From: Algiphilus sp022763315
GTDB taxonomy: Bacteria > Pseudomonadota > Gammaproteobacteria > Nevskiales > Nevskiaceae
Direction: 5' to 3' (one strand)
Length of the DNA stretch: 64,000 nucleotides
Assembly (NCBI RefSeq): GCF_965249985.1
Contig: NZ_OZ252280.1
Below, piece by piece: positions 34,332 to 44,800 of the stretch (positions are counted from its first letter, which is position 1; every line of letters begins with the position of its first letter). A program made the translations under genes and the position numbers. Below the pieces are notes generated by a model, which saw only the letters and a program-made list of their open reading frames with translations, was not told where the DNA came from and did no database searches.

Positions 34332-35267
34332 ATGGCCAAGGGATGGACCGCACGAGACATGGGCGATCTGAGCGGCAAGACCGCTGTCATCACCGGCGCC
34401 AGCAGCGGCCTCGGGCTGCATTGCAGCCGCGCGCTGGCGGCTGCCGGCGCGCGCGTCATCATGGCTTGCCGCAATCTCGACAAAGGGGCCGAGGTTCTGG
34501 AAGCGATCCAGGCCGAACTGCCGGATGCCGCGCTGGAGCTGCAGGCCCTTGATCTTGCCGATCTGGGATCGGTTGCGGTCTGCGCTCGGACGCTCGCCGA
34601 ACGGGATGTGGGCATCGACATGCTGATCAACAACGCCGGCGTGATGGCAGTGCCGCTGTCGCGGACCGCCGACGGCTTCGAGATGCAGATCGGAACCAAC
34701 CATCTCGGCCACTTTGCGCTCACCAGCCACCTGCTGCCGCTGTTGCGGGCCGGGGCCCGCATCGTCACCGTCTCCAGTCAGGCCCATCGGCTGACGCCCG
34801 GTATCGACTTCGACGACCTCAACTGGGAAGGACGCCGCTACAAGGCGTGGCAAGCCTATGGCGACAGCAAGCTGGCGAATCTGCTGTTCCACTACGAACT
34901 GCACCGCCGATTGAGCCAATCCGGGAGGAACTGCACGGCGGTGGCCGCGCACCCGGGCTATGCGGCCACGCATCTGCAATTCGTTGCGGCCGAACAGAAG
35001 CAGTCGCGTGTCGAAGCCATGTTCATGCATGTCGGAAATACCTTGCTGGCGCAGAGCGGACAGATGGGCGCCTTGCCCAGCTTGTACGCGGCGACAGCCC
35101 CCGCGGTTGCAAGCGGGGACTTCATCGGGCCGGACGGTATCCAGCAGATGCGCGGCTACCCCACGACCGTGCAAAGCCGCCGCATGGCGCAGGATCCAGA
35201 GCGCGCGCAGCGCCTCTGGGACCGGTCACAGACACTGACCGGCGTAGACTTTGCAATCGAAGACTGA
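34332..35267 (+). CDS. Short-chain dehydrogenase/reductase
   Basis: The 311-residue protein has TAVITGASSGLGL (NADP-type glycine motif), NNAGVMAVP and the catalytic YGDSKLAN, resembling the retinol-dehydrogenase/protochlorophyllide-reductase-like SDR group. The start ATG has AGGGGAG close upstream. It lies 83 bp before the NAGGN operon on the same strand and could be cotranscribed, but no functional tie is known. Confidence 0.88.
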   Translation: MAKGWTARDMGDLSGKTAVITGASSGLGLHCSRALAAAGARVIMACRNLDKGAEVLEAIQAELPDAALELQALDLADLGSVAVCARTLAERDVGIDMLINNAGVMAVPLSRTADGFEMQIGTNHLGHFALTSHLLPLLRAGARIVTVSSQAHRLTPGIDFDDLNWEGRRYKAWQAYGDSKLANLLFHYELHRRLSQSGRNCTAVAAHPGYAATHLQFVAAEQKQSRVEAMFMHVGNTLLAQSGQMGALPSLYAATAPAVASGDFIGPDGIQQMRGYPTTVQSRRMAQDPERAQRLWDRSQTLTGVDFAIED

Positions 35268-35350
35268 GGCGCAACGGCCTTTCCACGCGCTGGAAAACCG
35301 TGCGCACGGCGGCTCCCAGGCCGCCTGAATACGCCAACTGGAGAGCATTT

Positions 35351-37120
35351 ATGTGTGGTATCGCCGGGGAACGACGCTTCGATGGCCAGATGGCCGACAT
35401 CGGCCTCATTGCGCGCATGAACGACTGCCAGGCGCCGCGCGGCCCGGACGGCGCCGGCGTTTTTGCCCAGGGGCCGCTGGCCGTGGGGCAGCGCCGGCTC
35501 AAGATCATGGATCTGTCCGAGCGCGCGCAGCAGCCGATGATCGATTCCGAACTGGGTCTGGGCATCGTCTTCAACGGCGCGGTCTATAACCACCCGGAAT
35601 TGCGCGAGGAACTGTCGCGGCGCGGATTCCGCTTCTATTCGGAAGGCGATACCGAAGTCATCATGAAAGCCTATGCCTGCTGGGGGCTGGACTTCGTCCA
35701 TCACCTGCAGGGCATGTTTGCCTTTGCGCTCTTCGAGCGCGACTCGGGCCGTGTCGTGCTGGCGCGCGACCGCCTGGGCATCAAGCCGCTCTACTACAGC
35801 CGGGATGGCGGCGCGCTGCGCTTTGCCTCCAGCCTGCCGGCGCTGCTGCAGGCGCCGGACATCAATCGCGACATCGACCCGGTCGCGCTGCACTACTACA
35901 TGCATTTCCACGCGGTGGTGCCGGCACCGCACACCATGCTCAAGGGCATCCGCAAGCTGCCGCCAGCCACGATGATGGTGGTGGAGGCGGATGGCAAAAG
36001 CTATGAAAAGGCCTACTGGGATCTGTCCTTTGAACGCGACGACGCCGACCGCGAGCGCAGTTTCGAGGACTGGCGGGACCAGGTGCTGGCGTCACTGCGT
36101 ACCTCGGTGCATCGCCGCCTGGTCTCGGACGAGCCCGTGGGCGCACTGCTCTCCGGCGGCGTCGACTCCAGCCTCATCGTCGGTCTGATGGCCGAGGCCG
36201 GCGCCAATCTGCGCACCTACTCCATCGGCTTCGAGGATGTGGGCAAGGAAAAGGGCAACGAATTTGAATACTCCGACATCGTCGCCCAACACTTCGGCAC
36301 CCAGCACGAGAAGATCTTCATCGACTCGCGCAAGCTACTGCCGCGCCTGCCCGAGGCCATGCGCGCGATGAACGAGCCCATGGTGTCGCACGACTGCGTC
36401 GCCTTCTACCTGCTGTCCGAGGAGGTCGCCAAGCGCAGCAAGGTGGTGCAGTCGGGCCAGGGCGCCGACGAGGTCTTTGGCGGTTACCACTGGTATCCGC
36501 CGATGATGGAATCCACCGATCCGGTGGCGGACTACGCACGTGTCTTCTGCGACCGCGACCACGCCGAGTTCCAACGCGCGGTGCATACCCGCTTCCATGG
36601 GGTGGATCACGCCCGCGCCTTCATCCGCCATCAGTTCGAACGCGGCGGCGCCAGCGAAGCGGTGGACAAGGCACTGCGCATGGACACGCAGATCATGCTG
36701 GTGGACGACCCGGTCAAGCGGGTGGACAACATGACCATGGCACACGGTCTGGAGGCGCGTGTCCCCTTCCTGGACCACGAGCTGGTCGAACTCGCCGCAC
36801 GCATCCCGGCGCAGCACAAGATCGCGGAGGACGGCAAGTACGTGCTCAAGGAAGCCGCCCGCCAGGTCATCCCGGCCGCGGTCATCGACCGCCCCAAGGG
36901 CTATTTCCCGGTACCGGCACTGAAGTACCTGCAGGGCGACTTTCTGGAGTACACGCGCGATCTGCTCAGCGCCCGCGTCGCCAAGGATCGCGACATCTTC
37001 CAGCGCGTCTATCTGGACGAACTGTTCGCCGATCCGGAGGCGCACATCACCCCGCTGCGCGGTTCCAAACTTTGGCAATGCGCCGCACTCGAAGGCTGGT
37101 TGCAGGCGCATGGTGTTTAA
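35351..37120 (+). CDS. N-acetylglutaminylglutamine amidotransferase (asparagine synthetase-like)
   Basis: The 589-residue protein has an N-terminal glutaminase domain with catalytic Cys2 (MCGIAG), RGPDGAG and FNGAVYNHPELR, and an asparagine-synthetase domain with the ATP motif LLSGGVDSS and GQGADEVFGGY. With the two following genes it forms the NAGGN system described in Sinorhizobium and Pseudomonas, where this enzyme amidates N-acetylglutaminylglutamine to give the osmoprotectant NAGGN. GGAGAG precedes the start. Confidence 0.93.
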   Translation: MCGIAGERRFDGQMADIGLIARMNDCQAPRGPDGAGVFAQGPLAVGQRRLKIMDLSERAQQPMIDSELGLGIVFNGAVYNHPELREELSRRGFRFYSEGDTEVIMKAYACWGLDFVHHLQGMFAFALFERDSGRVVLARDRLGIKPLYYSRDGGALRFASSLPALLQAPDINRDIDPVALHYYMHFHAVVPAPHTMLKGIRKLPPATMMVVEADGKSYEKAYWDLSFERDDADRERSFEDWRDQVLASLRTSVHRRLVSDEPVGALLSGGVDSSLIVGLMAEAGANLRTYSIGFEDVGKEKGNEFEYSDIVAQHFGTQHEKIFIDSRKLLPRLPEAMRAMNEPMVSHDCVAFYLLSEEVAKRSKVVQSGQGADEVFGGYHWYPPMMESTDPVADYARVFCDRDHAEFQRAVHTRFHGVDHARAFIRHQFERGGASEAVDKALRMDTQIMLVDDPVKRVDNMTMAHGLEARVPFLDHELVELAARIPAQHKIAEDGKYVLKEAARQVIPAAVIDRPKGYFPVPALKYLQGDFLEYTRDLLSARVAKDRDIFQRVYLDELFADPEAHITPLRGSKLWQCAALEGWLQAHGV

Positions 37121-37172
37121 TACGGCGTCCCAGACACCGGCCCTCGTAACCTTTCGCCGGTAGGAGCAACGT

Positions 37173-38915
37173 ATGTCTCGTCGTGGCCATTCCGACCCCC
37201 GACTGGCGCAACGTCATGCCCAAAGCCTCAATCACCAGCAGCGCACGCCGCCGCCCAATCAGGAAATCGGGCAGTCCAATGTGTCGCTGGACATGGGCTG
37301 GGGTGACCTGATCCTGGCGCATACCTTCGAAGGCCCGGGCGATGTCGCCCGGGCACTGCTGAACGAGCCCTCCGGCCGGCGCAACATCGCCATCTACGTG
37401 CGCGACCCGCACGTGATTCTGGCGCAGAATCCGCAGCAGCTGTTCCTGGACCCAAGTCACACCTTTCGGCTCTGGCTGGCGCACTATCGCTCCCCGCGCC
37501 AGCGCAATCGCGGCTACGCCGTGCGCCGTTTACGCACGCTGGAAGACGCCCAGGCCATCAACCGCATCTACGCAGCGCACGGCATGGTGCCCATCGACGC
37601 CGGCATGGCCTGGAAGCAGCGCGCCTCGCGCACCATGATCTACGCGGTGGCCGAGGACCTGGCCACCGGCCGCGTGGTCGGCACGGCCACCGGCGTCGAT
37701 CACGTCGAAGCCTGCGGGGACCCGGAAGGCGGTTCCAGCCTGTGGTGCCTGGCGGTGGACCCGGACGCCACCCTGCCCGGCCTCGGCCAGTCGCTGGTGC
37801 GTTTTCTGGCGGAGCACTATCAGGCGCGCGGGCGCGTCTTCATGGATCTGTCGGTGATGCACGACAACAGCCAGGCCATCTCGCTCTACGAAAAGCTGGG
37901 CTTCACGCGCGTGCCGGTGTTCACCGTCAAGACCAAGAATGCCATCAACGAGCCGCTCTACACCGAACCGCCCGATGACGACGCAGGACTCAATGTCTAC
38001 GCCGCCATCATCACCAACGAGGCACGCCGCCGCGGCATCCGGGTGGAGATCCTCGACGCCGAGTATGGCTACTTCAAGCTCACGCTGGGGGGTCGCTCCA
38101 TTACCTGCCGCGAATCGCTGTCCGCGCTGACCTCGGCCGTGGCGATGTCGCGCTGCGCCGACAAGCGGGTGACGCGCCGCATCCTCGAACGCGCGGGCCT
38201 GAACGTGCCGGCGCAGCGGGTAGCCGACGATTCCGACGGTGATCTCGAGTTCCTGCGCCTGCATCAATCGGTGGTCGTCAAACCGGCCGACGGCGAGCAG
38301 GGAGCCGGCATCTCGGTGGATGTGCGTGACGGGCGCGCGCTGCGCTCGGCCATCCGCACGGCGCGCAAGCACGATGAACAAGTCCTCATCGAGCAGTGCT
38401 GTCCGGGCGACGACCTGCGCATCATCGTCATCGGCTACAAGGTGGTGGCCGCTGCGGTCCGCCGTCCGCCCGTGATCACCGGCGACGGCTTCACCCCGAT
38501 CCGCACGCTGGTGGAGAAATTGTCGCGGCGGCGCGAAGCGGCGACGGACGGCGAAGCCCATATTCCGCTCGACAAGGAAACGGAACGTTGCGTACGGATG
38601 GCCGGTCACAGCCTGGACGACGTACTCGAACAAGGGGAGACACTGGCTGTGCGCAAGACCGCCAATCTGCACACCGGCGGCACGCTGCAGGATGTCACGC
38701 ATCTACTGCACCCCACCCTGGTGCACGCAGCAGTGAACGCCGCCAGAGCACTGGAGATCCCGGTGACCGGGCTCGACTTCCTGGTGCCCGCGGCGTCCCA
38801 ACCCGACTACGTGATCATTGAAGCCAACGAGCGACCGGGGCTCGCCAATCACGAGCCGCAACCGACCGCACAACGTTTCATTGATTTTCTCTTTCCCCGC
38901 AGCGCGGTCGCGTGA
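37173..38915 (+). CDS. ngg: N-acetylglutaminylglutamine synthetase
   Basis: The 580-residue fusion enzyme has an N-terminal GNAT acetyltransferase region (about 100-260; GLGQSLVRFLAEHY, NSQAISLYEKLGF) and a C-terminal ATP-grasp ligase region (about 295-575; VVVKPADGEQGAGIS, VIIEANERPGL). It acetylates glutamine and joins it to a second glutamine in NAGGN synthesis. ATG 37173 has AGGAGC six nt upstream. Its TGA overlaps the next gene's GTG. Confidence 0.94.
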   Translation: MSRRGHSDPRLAQRHAQSLNHQQRTPPPNQEIGQSNVSLDMGWGDLILAHTFEGPGDVARALLNEPSGRRNIAIYVRDPHVILAQNPQQLFLDPSHTFRLWLAHYRSPRQRNRGYAVRRLRTLEDAQAINRIYAAHGMVPIDAGMAWKQRASRTMIYAVAEDLATGRVVGTATGVDHVEACGDPEGGSSLWCLAVDPDATLPGLGQSLVRFLAEHYQARGRVFMDLSVMHDNSQAISLYEKLGFTRVPVFTVKTKNAINEPLYTEPPDDDAGLNVYAAIITNEARRRGIRVEILDAEYGYFKLTLGGRSITCRESLSALTSAVAMSRCADKRVTRRILERAGLNVPAQRVADDSDGDLEFLRLHQSVVVKPADGEQGAGISVDVRDGRALRSAIRTARKHDEQVLIEQCCPGDDLRIIVIGYKVVAAAVRRPPVITGDGFTPIRTLVEKLSRRREAATDGEAHIPLDKETERCVRMAGHSLDDVLEQGETLAVRKTANLHTGGTLQDVTHLLHPTLVHAAVNAARALEIPVTGLDFLVPAASQPDYVIIEANERPGLANHEPQPTAQRFIDFLFPRSAVA

Positions 38916-40099
38916 GCACCGTCACAATGGGCGACATGAAAAAACTACCAATCGACGACCACTACATCCGCCAGACGCTGCTTGAACTGCTCACCATCCC
39001 GAGCCCGGTGGGCTTCACCGACGAGGTGGTGCACTACGTCTGCGGCAAGCTTTCCGAAATCGGCGTCCCCTTTGAATTGACCCGTCGCGGCGCCATTCGC
39101 GCCACCATCAAGGGCGAAACCGACCGCCCCGCCTGCGCGGTCGTGGCCCACGTCGATACGCTCGGCGCGAATGTGCGTCACATCAAGCCCAACGGCCGCT
39201 TGAGCCTGCTGCCCATCGGCACCTGGTCAAGCCGCTTTGCGGAAGGTGCGCGGGTGACGCTGTTCACCGATGATCACGCCTATCGCGGCACGATCCTGCC
39301 GCTGATGGCCTCCGGACACGCCTTCAACACCCAGGTCGACGACCAGCCGGTGAATTGGGAGCAAGTCGAACTGCGCATCGACGAATATGCGGATACCGAC
39401 GAGGATCTGCGCCGATTGGGTGTAAACGTAGGCGATTTTGTCGCCATCGACCCACAACCAGAGATCACCTCCAGCGGCTACATTTCCTCGCGGCATCTGG
39501 ATGACAAGGCCGGTGTCGCGGCACTGCTCGCGGCATGCAAATCCATTGTCGAGAGCGGTATCGCGCTGCCGGTCTATTTCCATCCGATGTTCACCGTGAC
39601 CGAGGAAGTGGGCTTCGGCGCCTCTGCCATTCTCGATGAGCGCATCAGCGAGATGATCGGCATCGATATCGCCATTCCCGGTACCGGTCAGAACTCGCGC
39701 GAGCGCGGCGTCACGCTGGCCATCGCCGATTCGTCCGGGCCCTTTGACTACCACTTGACGCGCAAGCTGCTGCACTTGTGCGAGGAGCACAACATCGACC
39801 ACCAGCGCGATGTGTTCCCGTATTACTTCTCGGATTCGGCCGCCGCACTGCGCGCCGGCTACGACATCCGCCATGCCTTGATCGGCTTCGGTGCGGATTC
39901 CTCGCATGGTTGGGAGCGCACCCATCTGTCGTCACTGACCGCCATCGCCGAACTGATGACCCTGTACGCCCAGAACGGACCGGTCATCGCACGCGACCAG
40001 CGGATGCTGGGCCCGCTGGAAGGCTTCCCGCACCAGATCGATATCGGCGAGATGGAGGCTCCGCACCAGGAACTGCCGGACCCGAAGGAGTTCCTCTAG
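38912..40099 (+). CDS. NAGGN-system M42-family metallopeptidase
   Basis: The 395-residue protein is an M42 aminopeptidase-like enzyme: AHVDTLGA (zinc His), RHLDDKAG (bridging Asp), TEEVGFGAS (catalytic and zinc Glu) and SSHGWERTH (zinc His). It is the standard third gene of the osmoprotectant NAGGN operon, possibly for turnover of the dipeptide. GTG 38912 overlaps the ngg stop in GTGA; ATG at 38927 or 38936 is also possible. Confidence 0.92.
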   Translation: MSTVTMGDMKKLPIDDHYIRQTLLELLTIPSPVGFTDEVVHYVCGKLSEIGVPFELTRRGAIRATIKGETDRPACAVVAHVDTLGANVRHIKPNGRLSLLPIGTWSSRFAEGARVTLFTDDHAYRGTILPLMASGHAFNTQVDDQPVNWEQVELRIDEYADTDEDLRRLGVNVGDFVAIDPQPEITSSGYISSRHLDDKAGVAALLAACKSIVESGIALPVYFHPMFTVTEEVGFGASAILDERISEMIGIDIAIPGTGQNSRERGVTLAIADSSGPFDYHLTRKLLHLCEEHNIDHQRDVFPYYFSDSAAALRAGYDIRHALIGFGADSSHGWERTHLSSLTAIAELMTLYAQNGPVIARDQRMLGPLEGFPHQIDIGEMEAPHQELPDPKEFL

Positions 40100-40114
40100 C
40101 GCTCTGCGCTTGTC

Positions 40115-41854
40115 GTGTATCTGCTGCGCGGCCTCCGGCTGAGCCTCTGGGGACTGTGCGCGCTCGGCGTGGCGCCGGGCGCGCTCGCCTTCGATATTGA
40201 AGTCCGTGTGGAGGGCGTCGACGGCGAATTGCGCGCCAACGTCGAATCGCTGCTCACCATCCGCCAGGCCGCTCGGCAGGGCGAGTCGCGCCCCCATGTC
40301 CTGCAGCGCCTGCACAAGCGCGCCAAGGAGGACATTGAACAAGCGCTTCAGCCCTTCGGATACTACGCGCCCGTCGTACGCAGCACGCTCGATCTCGACG
40401 AGGAGGCGGCCACGGCGGAGTACCGCATCGAGCCCGGCCCGCGTACCCGCATTCGCCGCGTCAACATCGAGGTTCTGGGTGGGGGCGAAGACGATCCCGA
40501 GCTGCAGGGCGCGCTGGAGAAGCTGCCGCTACGCGCCGATCAGCCGCTGCTGCACAGCGATTACCGTCAGGCCAAGGAGCGGCTGATCCAGATCGCCTTC
40601 GCGCGCGGCTATTTTGACGTCGGCTATGAAACCGCGCAGATTCGCGTGCACCGCGATGACCGCTACGCCGACATCGTGCTGGTGCTGAGTACCGGGCCAC
40701 GCTACGAAGTGGGCGAGATCCGCATCGATCAGGATGAACTGGACGACGCGGTCATTCGTCGCTATCTCCCGATCGCCAGTGGTGACCCCTTCTCGCCCGA
40801 CGCCTTGCTCGACACGCAGTTTCAGTTGATGGAGCTGGGCTACTTCAGCCGGGTCGACGTCAGCCCGGAGCGGGACGAGGCCGAGGAAGCGCGCATGCCG
40901 ATCCGCATCGAGCCGCGCTATCTGCCCTCGCAACGCTATGCCGCCGGCATCGGATTCGGCACCGACACCGGCGCGCGCGTGTCGCTGGAAAGCGACTTCC
41001 GTCACATCAACCGGCGGGGGCATTCCATCGAATCGGATATCCGTGTCTCGCAACGCGGCGCCGATGTAGGCGGCTCGTACAACATCCCGCTCGGCAGCAT
41101 CCCGGGTGAAAGCCTGAGCTTCAGCACGCGCTACGAGCGCGAGGAGTTCGAGGATGGCGACTCCGAGAGCTACATCATCGGCGCGTCCCTGGCGCGCCAG
41201 CCCGGTGACTGGAAGCGACGGACCTACCTCGAATATTCGACCGAGCGCTTCTCCGTGGGTGATCTGCGCCGCACCACCAATCTGCTGGTGCCGGGCGTGT
41301 CCTTCGAACGCAAGGAGTTCGATAACGAGGTCTTTCCGCGCAACGGCTGGAGCGTCTTCCTCGACACCCACGGCGCGGCCGAACCGGCGTTGTCCTCGAC
41401 CACCTTCGCGCAGAGCCGCGTGGCGCTGCGCGGCATCCTGCCACTGGATGCCAAGAGCCGACTGCTTGGTCGCTTCGAATACGGCGCCAGCTTCGTCGAC
41501 AGCTTCGATCGGCTGCCGCTGTCGGAACGCTTCTATGCCGGCGGCGACCGCAGCGTACGGGGCTACGCCTTCCGCTCGCTGGGCGAGTTCGATGACGAAG
41601 GCAACGTCATTGGCGGCGAGTACCTGACCACCATGTCGGTAGAAGTGGACCGATTGATCTGGGGCAACTGGGGCGCCGCCGCCTTTCTGGACGCCGGTGG
41701 TGCAGGCAACACCGCCTTCCCTGAGGTGTCGCGCGGTGTTGGCCTCGGTCTGCGCTACCGCTCCCCCGTGGGCGCCGTACGCGTCGATCTTGCGCACCCG
41801 CTCGACAAGGACCGCTTGGTCCGGCTGCACATCGGCATCGGGATTTCGTTGTGA
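40115..41854 (+). CDS. tamA: Translocation and assembly module protein TamA
   Basis: The 579-residue Omp85-family outer-membrane protein has a signal peptide (to GALAFD), three POTRA domains (about 25-270) and a C-terminal 16-strand beta-barrel with the conserved lid-lock element DRSVRGYAFRSLGE. TamA works with TamB in lipid and protein transport to the outer membrane. The start is GTG at 40115, 15 nt after the peptidase stop. It ends in a GTGA overlap with tamB. Confidence 0.94.
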   Translation: MYLLRGLRLSLWGLCALGVAPGALAFDIEVRVEGVDGELRANVESLLTIRQAARQGESRPHVLQRLHKRAKEDIEQALQPFGYYAPVVRSTLDLDEEAATAEYRIEPGPRTRIRRVNIEVLGGGEDDPELQGALEKLPLRADQPLLHSDYRQAKERLIQIAFARGYFDVGYETAQIRVHRDDRYADIVLVLSTGPRYEVGEIRIDQDELDDAVIRRYLPIASGDPFSPDALLDTQFQLMELGYFSRVDVSPERDEAEEARMPIRIEPRYLPSQRYAAGIGFGTDTGARVSLESDFRHINRRGHSIESDIRVSQRGADVGGSYNIPLGSIPGESLSFSTRYEREEFEDGDSESYIIGASLARQPGDWKRRTYLEYSTERFSVGDLRRTTNLLVPGVSFERKEFDNEVFPRNGWSVFLDTHGAAEPALSSTTFAQSRVALRGILPLDAKSRLLGRFEYGASFVDSFDRLPLSERFYAGGDRSVRGYAFRSLGEFDDEGNVIGGEYLTTMSVEVDRLIWGNWGAAAFLDAGGAGNTAFPEVSRGVGLGLRYRSPVGAVRVDLAHPLDKDRLVRLHIGIGISL

Positions 41855-44800
41855 GACGCTTCATGACACGCATGCTCAACGCGCTGCAACGGCTGCTTCG
41901 CCTCGGCGCCCAGCTTCTCACCGTCACCCTGGTGTTGCTCGTTTTCCTGGTCGGCTGGCTCGGACTGACGACCACCGGCCTGCGCGCGGCATTGGATCTG
42001 GCCGATACCCTCGCTGGCGAGCAATTCTCGGTGGAAGGTGTTGAAGGCCGCCTGCTCGGCAGCATGTCGCTGCGCGGCCTGCGCATTGCGACTCCGGCGG
42101 CGAAGGTGAGCATCGACACACTGCGCCTGGCCTGGGTGCCGGGCTGGATCCCGGGCGGCACGCTGTACATCAAGCAGATCGGCGTCGAGACGGTCCGCGT
42201 GGCGCTACAGCAGACCGAGGCGACGCCGACCGAAAGTGCGGCGTCCGAGCCGCTGGATGTCCTCATCCCCTTCCGGGTGGTGCTGGCCGAACTGAGCGTG
42301 CGCGATGTGCAGGTTGAACAGGCGGGCGAAACCCTGCCTGGCCTGGACGCCTTGACGCTATCAGCCTGGGCGGCGGGGCGTCGCGTGCAGATCGAAGCGC
42401 TCAGCGTGGAACTGCCGGATTTCGGGCGCTATCAGATGCAGGCCGGCCTGCTCCTGCCGAAAGGCGCCATTGAGATCGAGGATCTGCAACTGACCGGGGC
42501 AGGCACGCTGCGCCTGGACGGCCGCATTCCGCTCGGGTCGGATGCGCCGCTGCGCGCGGCGTTGGATTGGGAGGATCTGCATTGGCCAGCAGGCGCAGCC
42601 CCGAAGGACCGCCTGCTCACCAGCCCGGAAGGGCGGCTGCAGATTGACGGATCCCTCACGCAACCGACGGCGCAAGGCCAACTGACCCTCCACCCCAGCG
42701 GCTCGATCACCATCGACGCGGCGTGGCGCGGCGAGCAAGGCTTCGAGGCTGCACTGCAATGGAATGGACTGCGCGACCCGCTCAGCCTGGAGGCGCCCGT
42801 CTGGCGGAGCGCTCAGGGCAGCCTGCAGGCGAGCGGGCAACCTGATGCCTGGCAGGCCCGCATCGCCGCCGACGCCAGCGTGCGGCTCGCATCGCCCGAT
42901 TCCGACAGCGCAACAGACACGCTCCCCGACATGCTGCCGCTGTCGCTCCAACTGGACGCGGAAGGCGGCCTGGAGGCTGCCACCATCCGCTCGCTTGCGC
43001 TGGATGCGCTCAATGGCCGAATCAGCGGTAGCGGTCGTGCGCAATGGCAGCCCGCCCTTTCCGGCGAAGCGCAGTTGCAGATGGCGGGTATCGACCCGAA
43101 GGCGCTGGCGCCCGATTTCCCCGGGGCGCTCAGCGGCCGGGCAAACGCGCGGTTCGCGATGCCGGACGGTGCGCCGGATGTTGCATTCCAACTGCGTCTG
43201 GCGGACAGCCGCCTGCGCGGCCACGCGTTGCAGCTCGCGGTCGATGGTCGGGCGCAAGGAACACGCCTCCGCCTGAAGACGCTTCGGGCGCAGTCGGGCC
43301 GGTCCCGGCTCGAAGGATCCGGCACCGTGACACCGCCTTTCGATTTCAACGCCACCTTGCAGAGCGCTAATCTCAGCGAGCTGGCCCCGGGGATCAGCGG
43401 CGAGGCCGGCCTTGGCCTGTCACTGAAGGGGCCAATGGATGCGCTGCGCCTGCAGCTCAAAGGCGAGGTACACGAGCTGCAAGCGGCGGGCACCCGGGTC
43501 TCCGAAGCGCGCGTCGACGCCGACGTCACGCTGAACGGCCCCATGCGCGCCGACATCGGTGCCGAAGGCATCTACGACACGCGCGGCGACGCCCTGTTGC
43601 TGTCCGAGGCGACACTGGCACTGAGGGGGCGCATCGACGACCACACGCTCCGCGTGGATGCGCGGACCCCGCAATGGCAGGCCGAGACCCAACTAAGCGG
43701 GGCGCTGGATCAAGAGCGGCTTCAGTGGAGCGGTCGCCTCGATACGCTGCGCCTGGATCCGAGCGGCATCGGTCTGGCAGCCTGGACGCTGCGCGACCGC
43801 GTACCGCTGCGCGCTTCCGCCGAACAGGCGGCGGTGGATGGCCTCTGCCTGGAAAGTGCGGACACCGGCGCGCTCTGCCTGGATGCCAACTGGGATGCCG
43901 GCGACCTGCGTGCGACGCTGGCGCTCGAAGCCTTCCGACTGGCCACATTGCGCCCCTTCCTTCCCCCCGGGATGGAATTGGAGGGCGGTGTGCGCGGCGA
44001 CGCCGAACTCGCGATGAAGGATGGCGCGCTGACACGCGCCGATAGCCGCTTCGCCCTGGAGCAGGGCGAGGTGCGCGCACCCGAGCAGGCGCCGCTGCGC
44101 TTCGGTCCCGGGGCGATCGAGACCGGAATCGGCGACGACGGCGCACTGGTTGCGCGCATCGGGCTGCCGCTGGCGGCAGGCGCCCTCAACGGCGAAGTCC
44201 GCCTTGAGCCGCAAGCCGAAGGCAGCCTCGGGGGGCAGCTCAACCTTGCGTTGCCTTCGCTGGACTTCCTGCCACTGTTCACCCCGGAGGTTACCGAGGC
44301 CTCGGGGAGCCTTAATGCGCGGGTGCTGCTCGATGGCACGGTCAGCGCCCCCGACTGGCAACTGGAAGCGCGCCTGGACAACGGCACCCTGGCCCTTTTC
44401 ACGCCCGGACTCACGCTAGAGGACATCAGCGCGACCGTCCGCACACGCGACGATCAGCGCCTCGAACTCGCCTTCAGCGCGGCCTCGGGCGGCGGCACCA
44501 TCAAGGGCGATGGCACCGCGGAACTGCAGGCAGATCCGCTGCGCGCGGAATTGCGCATCCAGGGCAAAGATTTCCAGGCGGCCAACCTACCGGAGGCACA
44601 GGCCTGGATCTCGCCGGACCTCACCGTACGCCTGGAGAAGACCCTCAACATCACAGGCCGGGTCGACATCCCGCGCGCGATCATTGAGCCGGAGAAGTTT
44701 TCGAGCAGCGGTGGGGTGACCCCCAGTGCGGATCAGGTGTTCATCGAAGATGACGACCAGGTCGTTGGGCAGGGGCTGCCAGTGAACGCCGAGGTCACCG

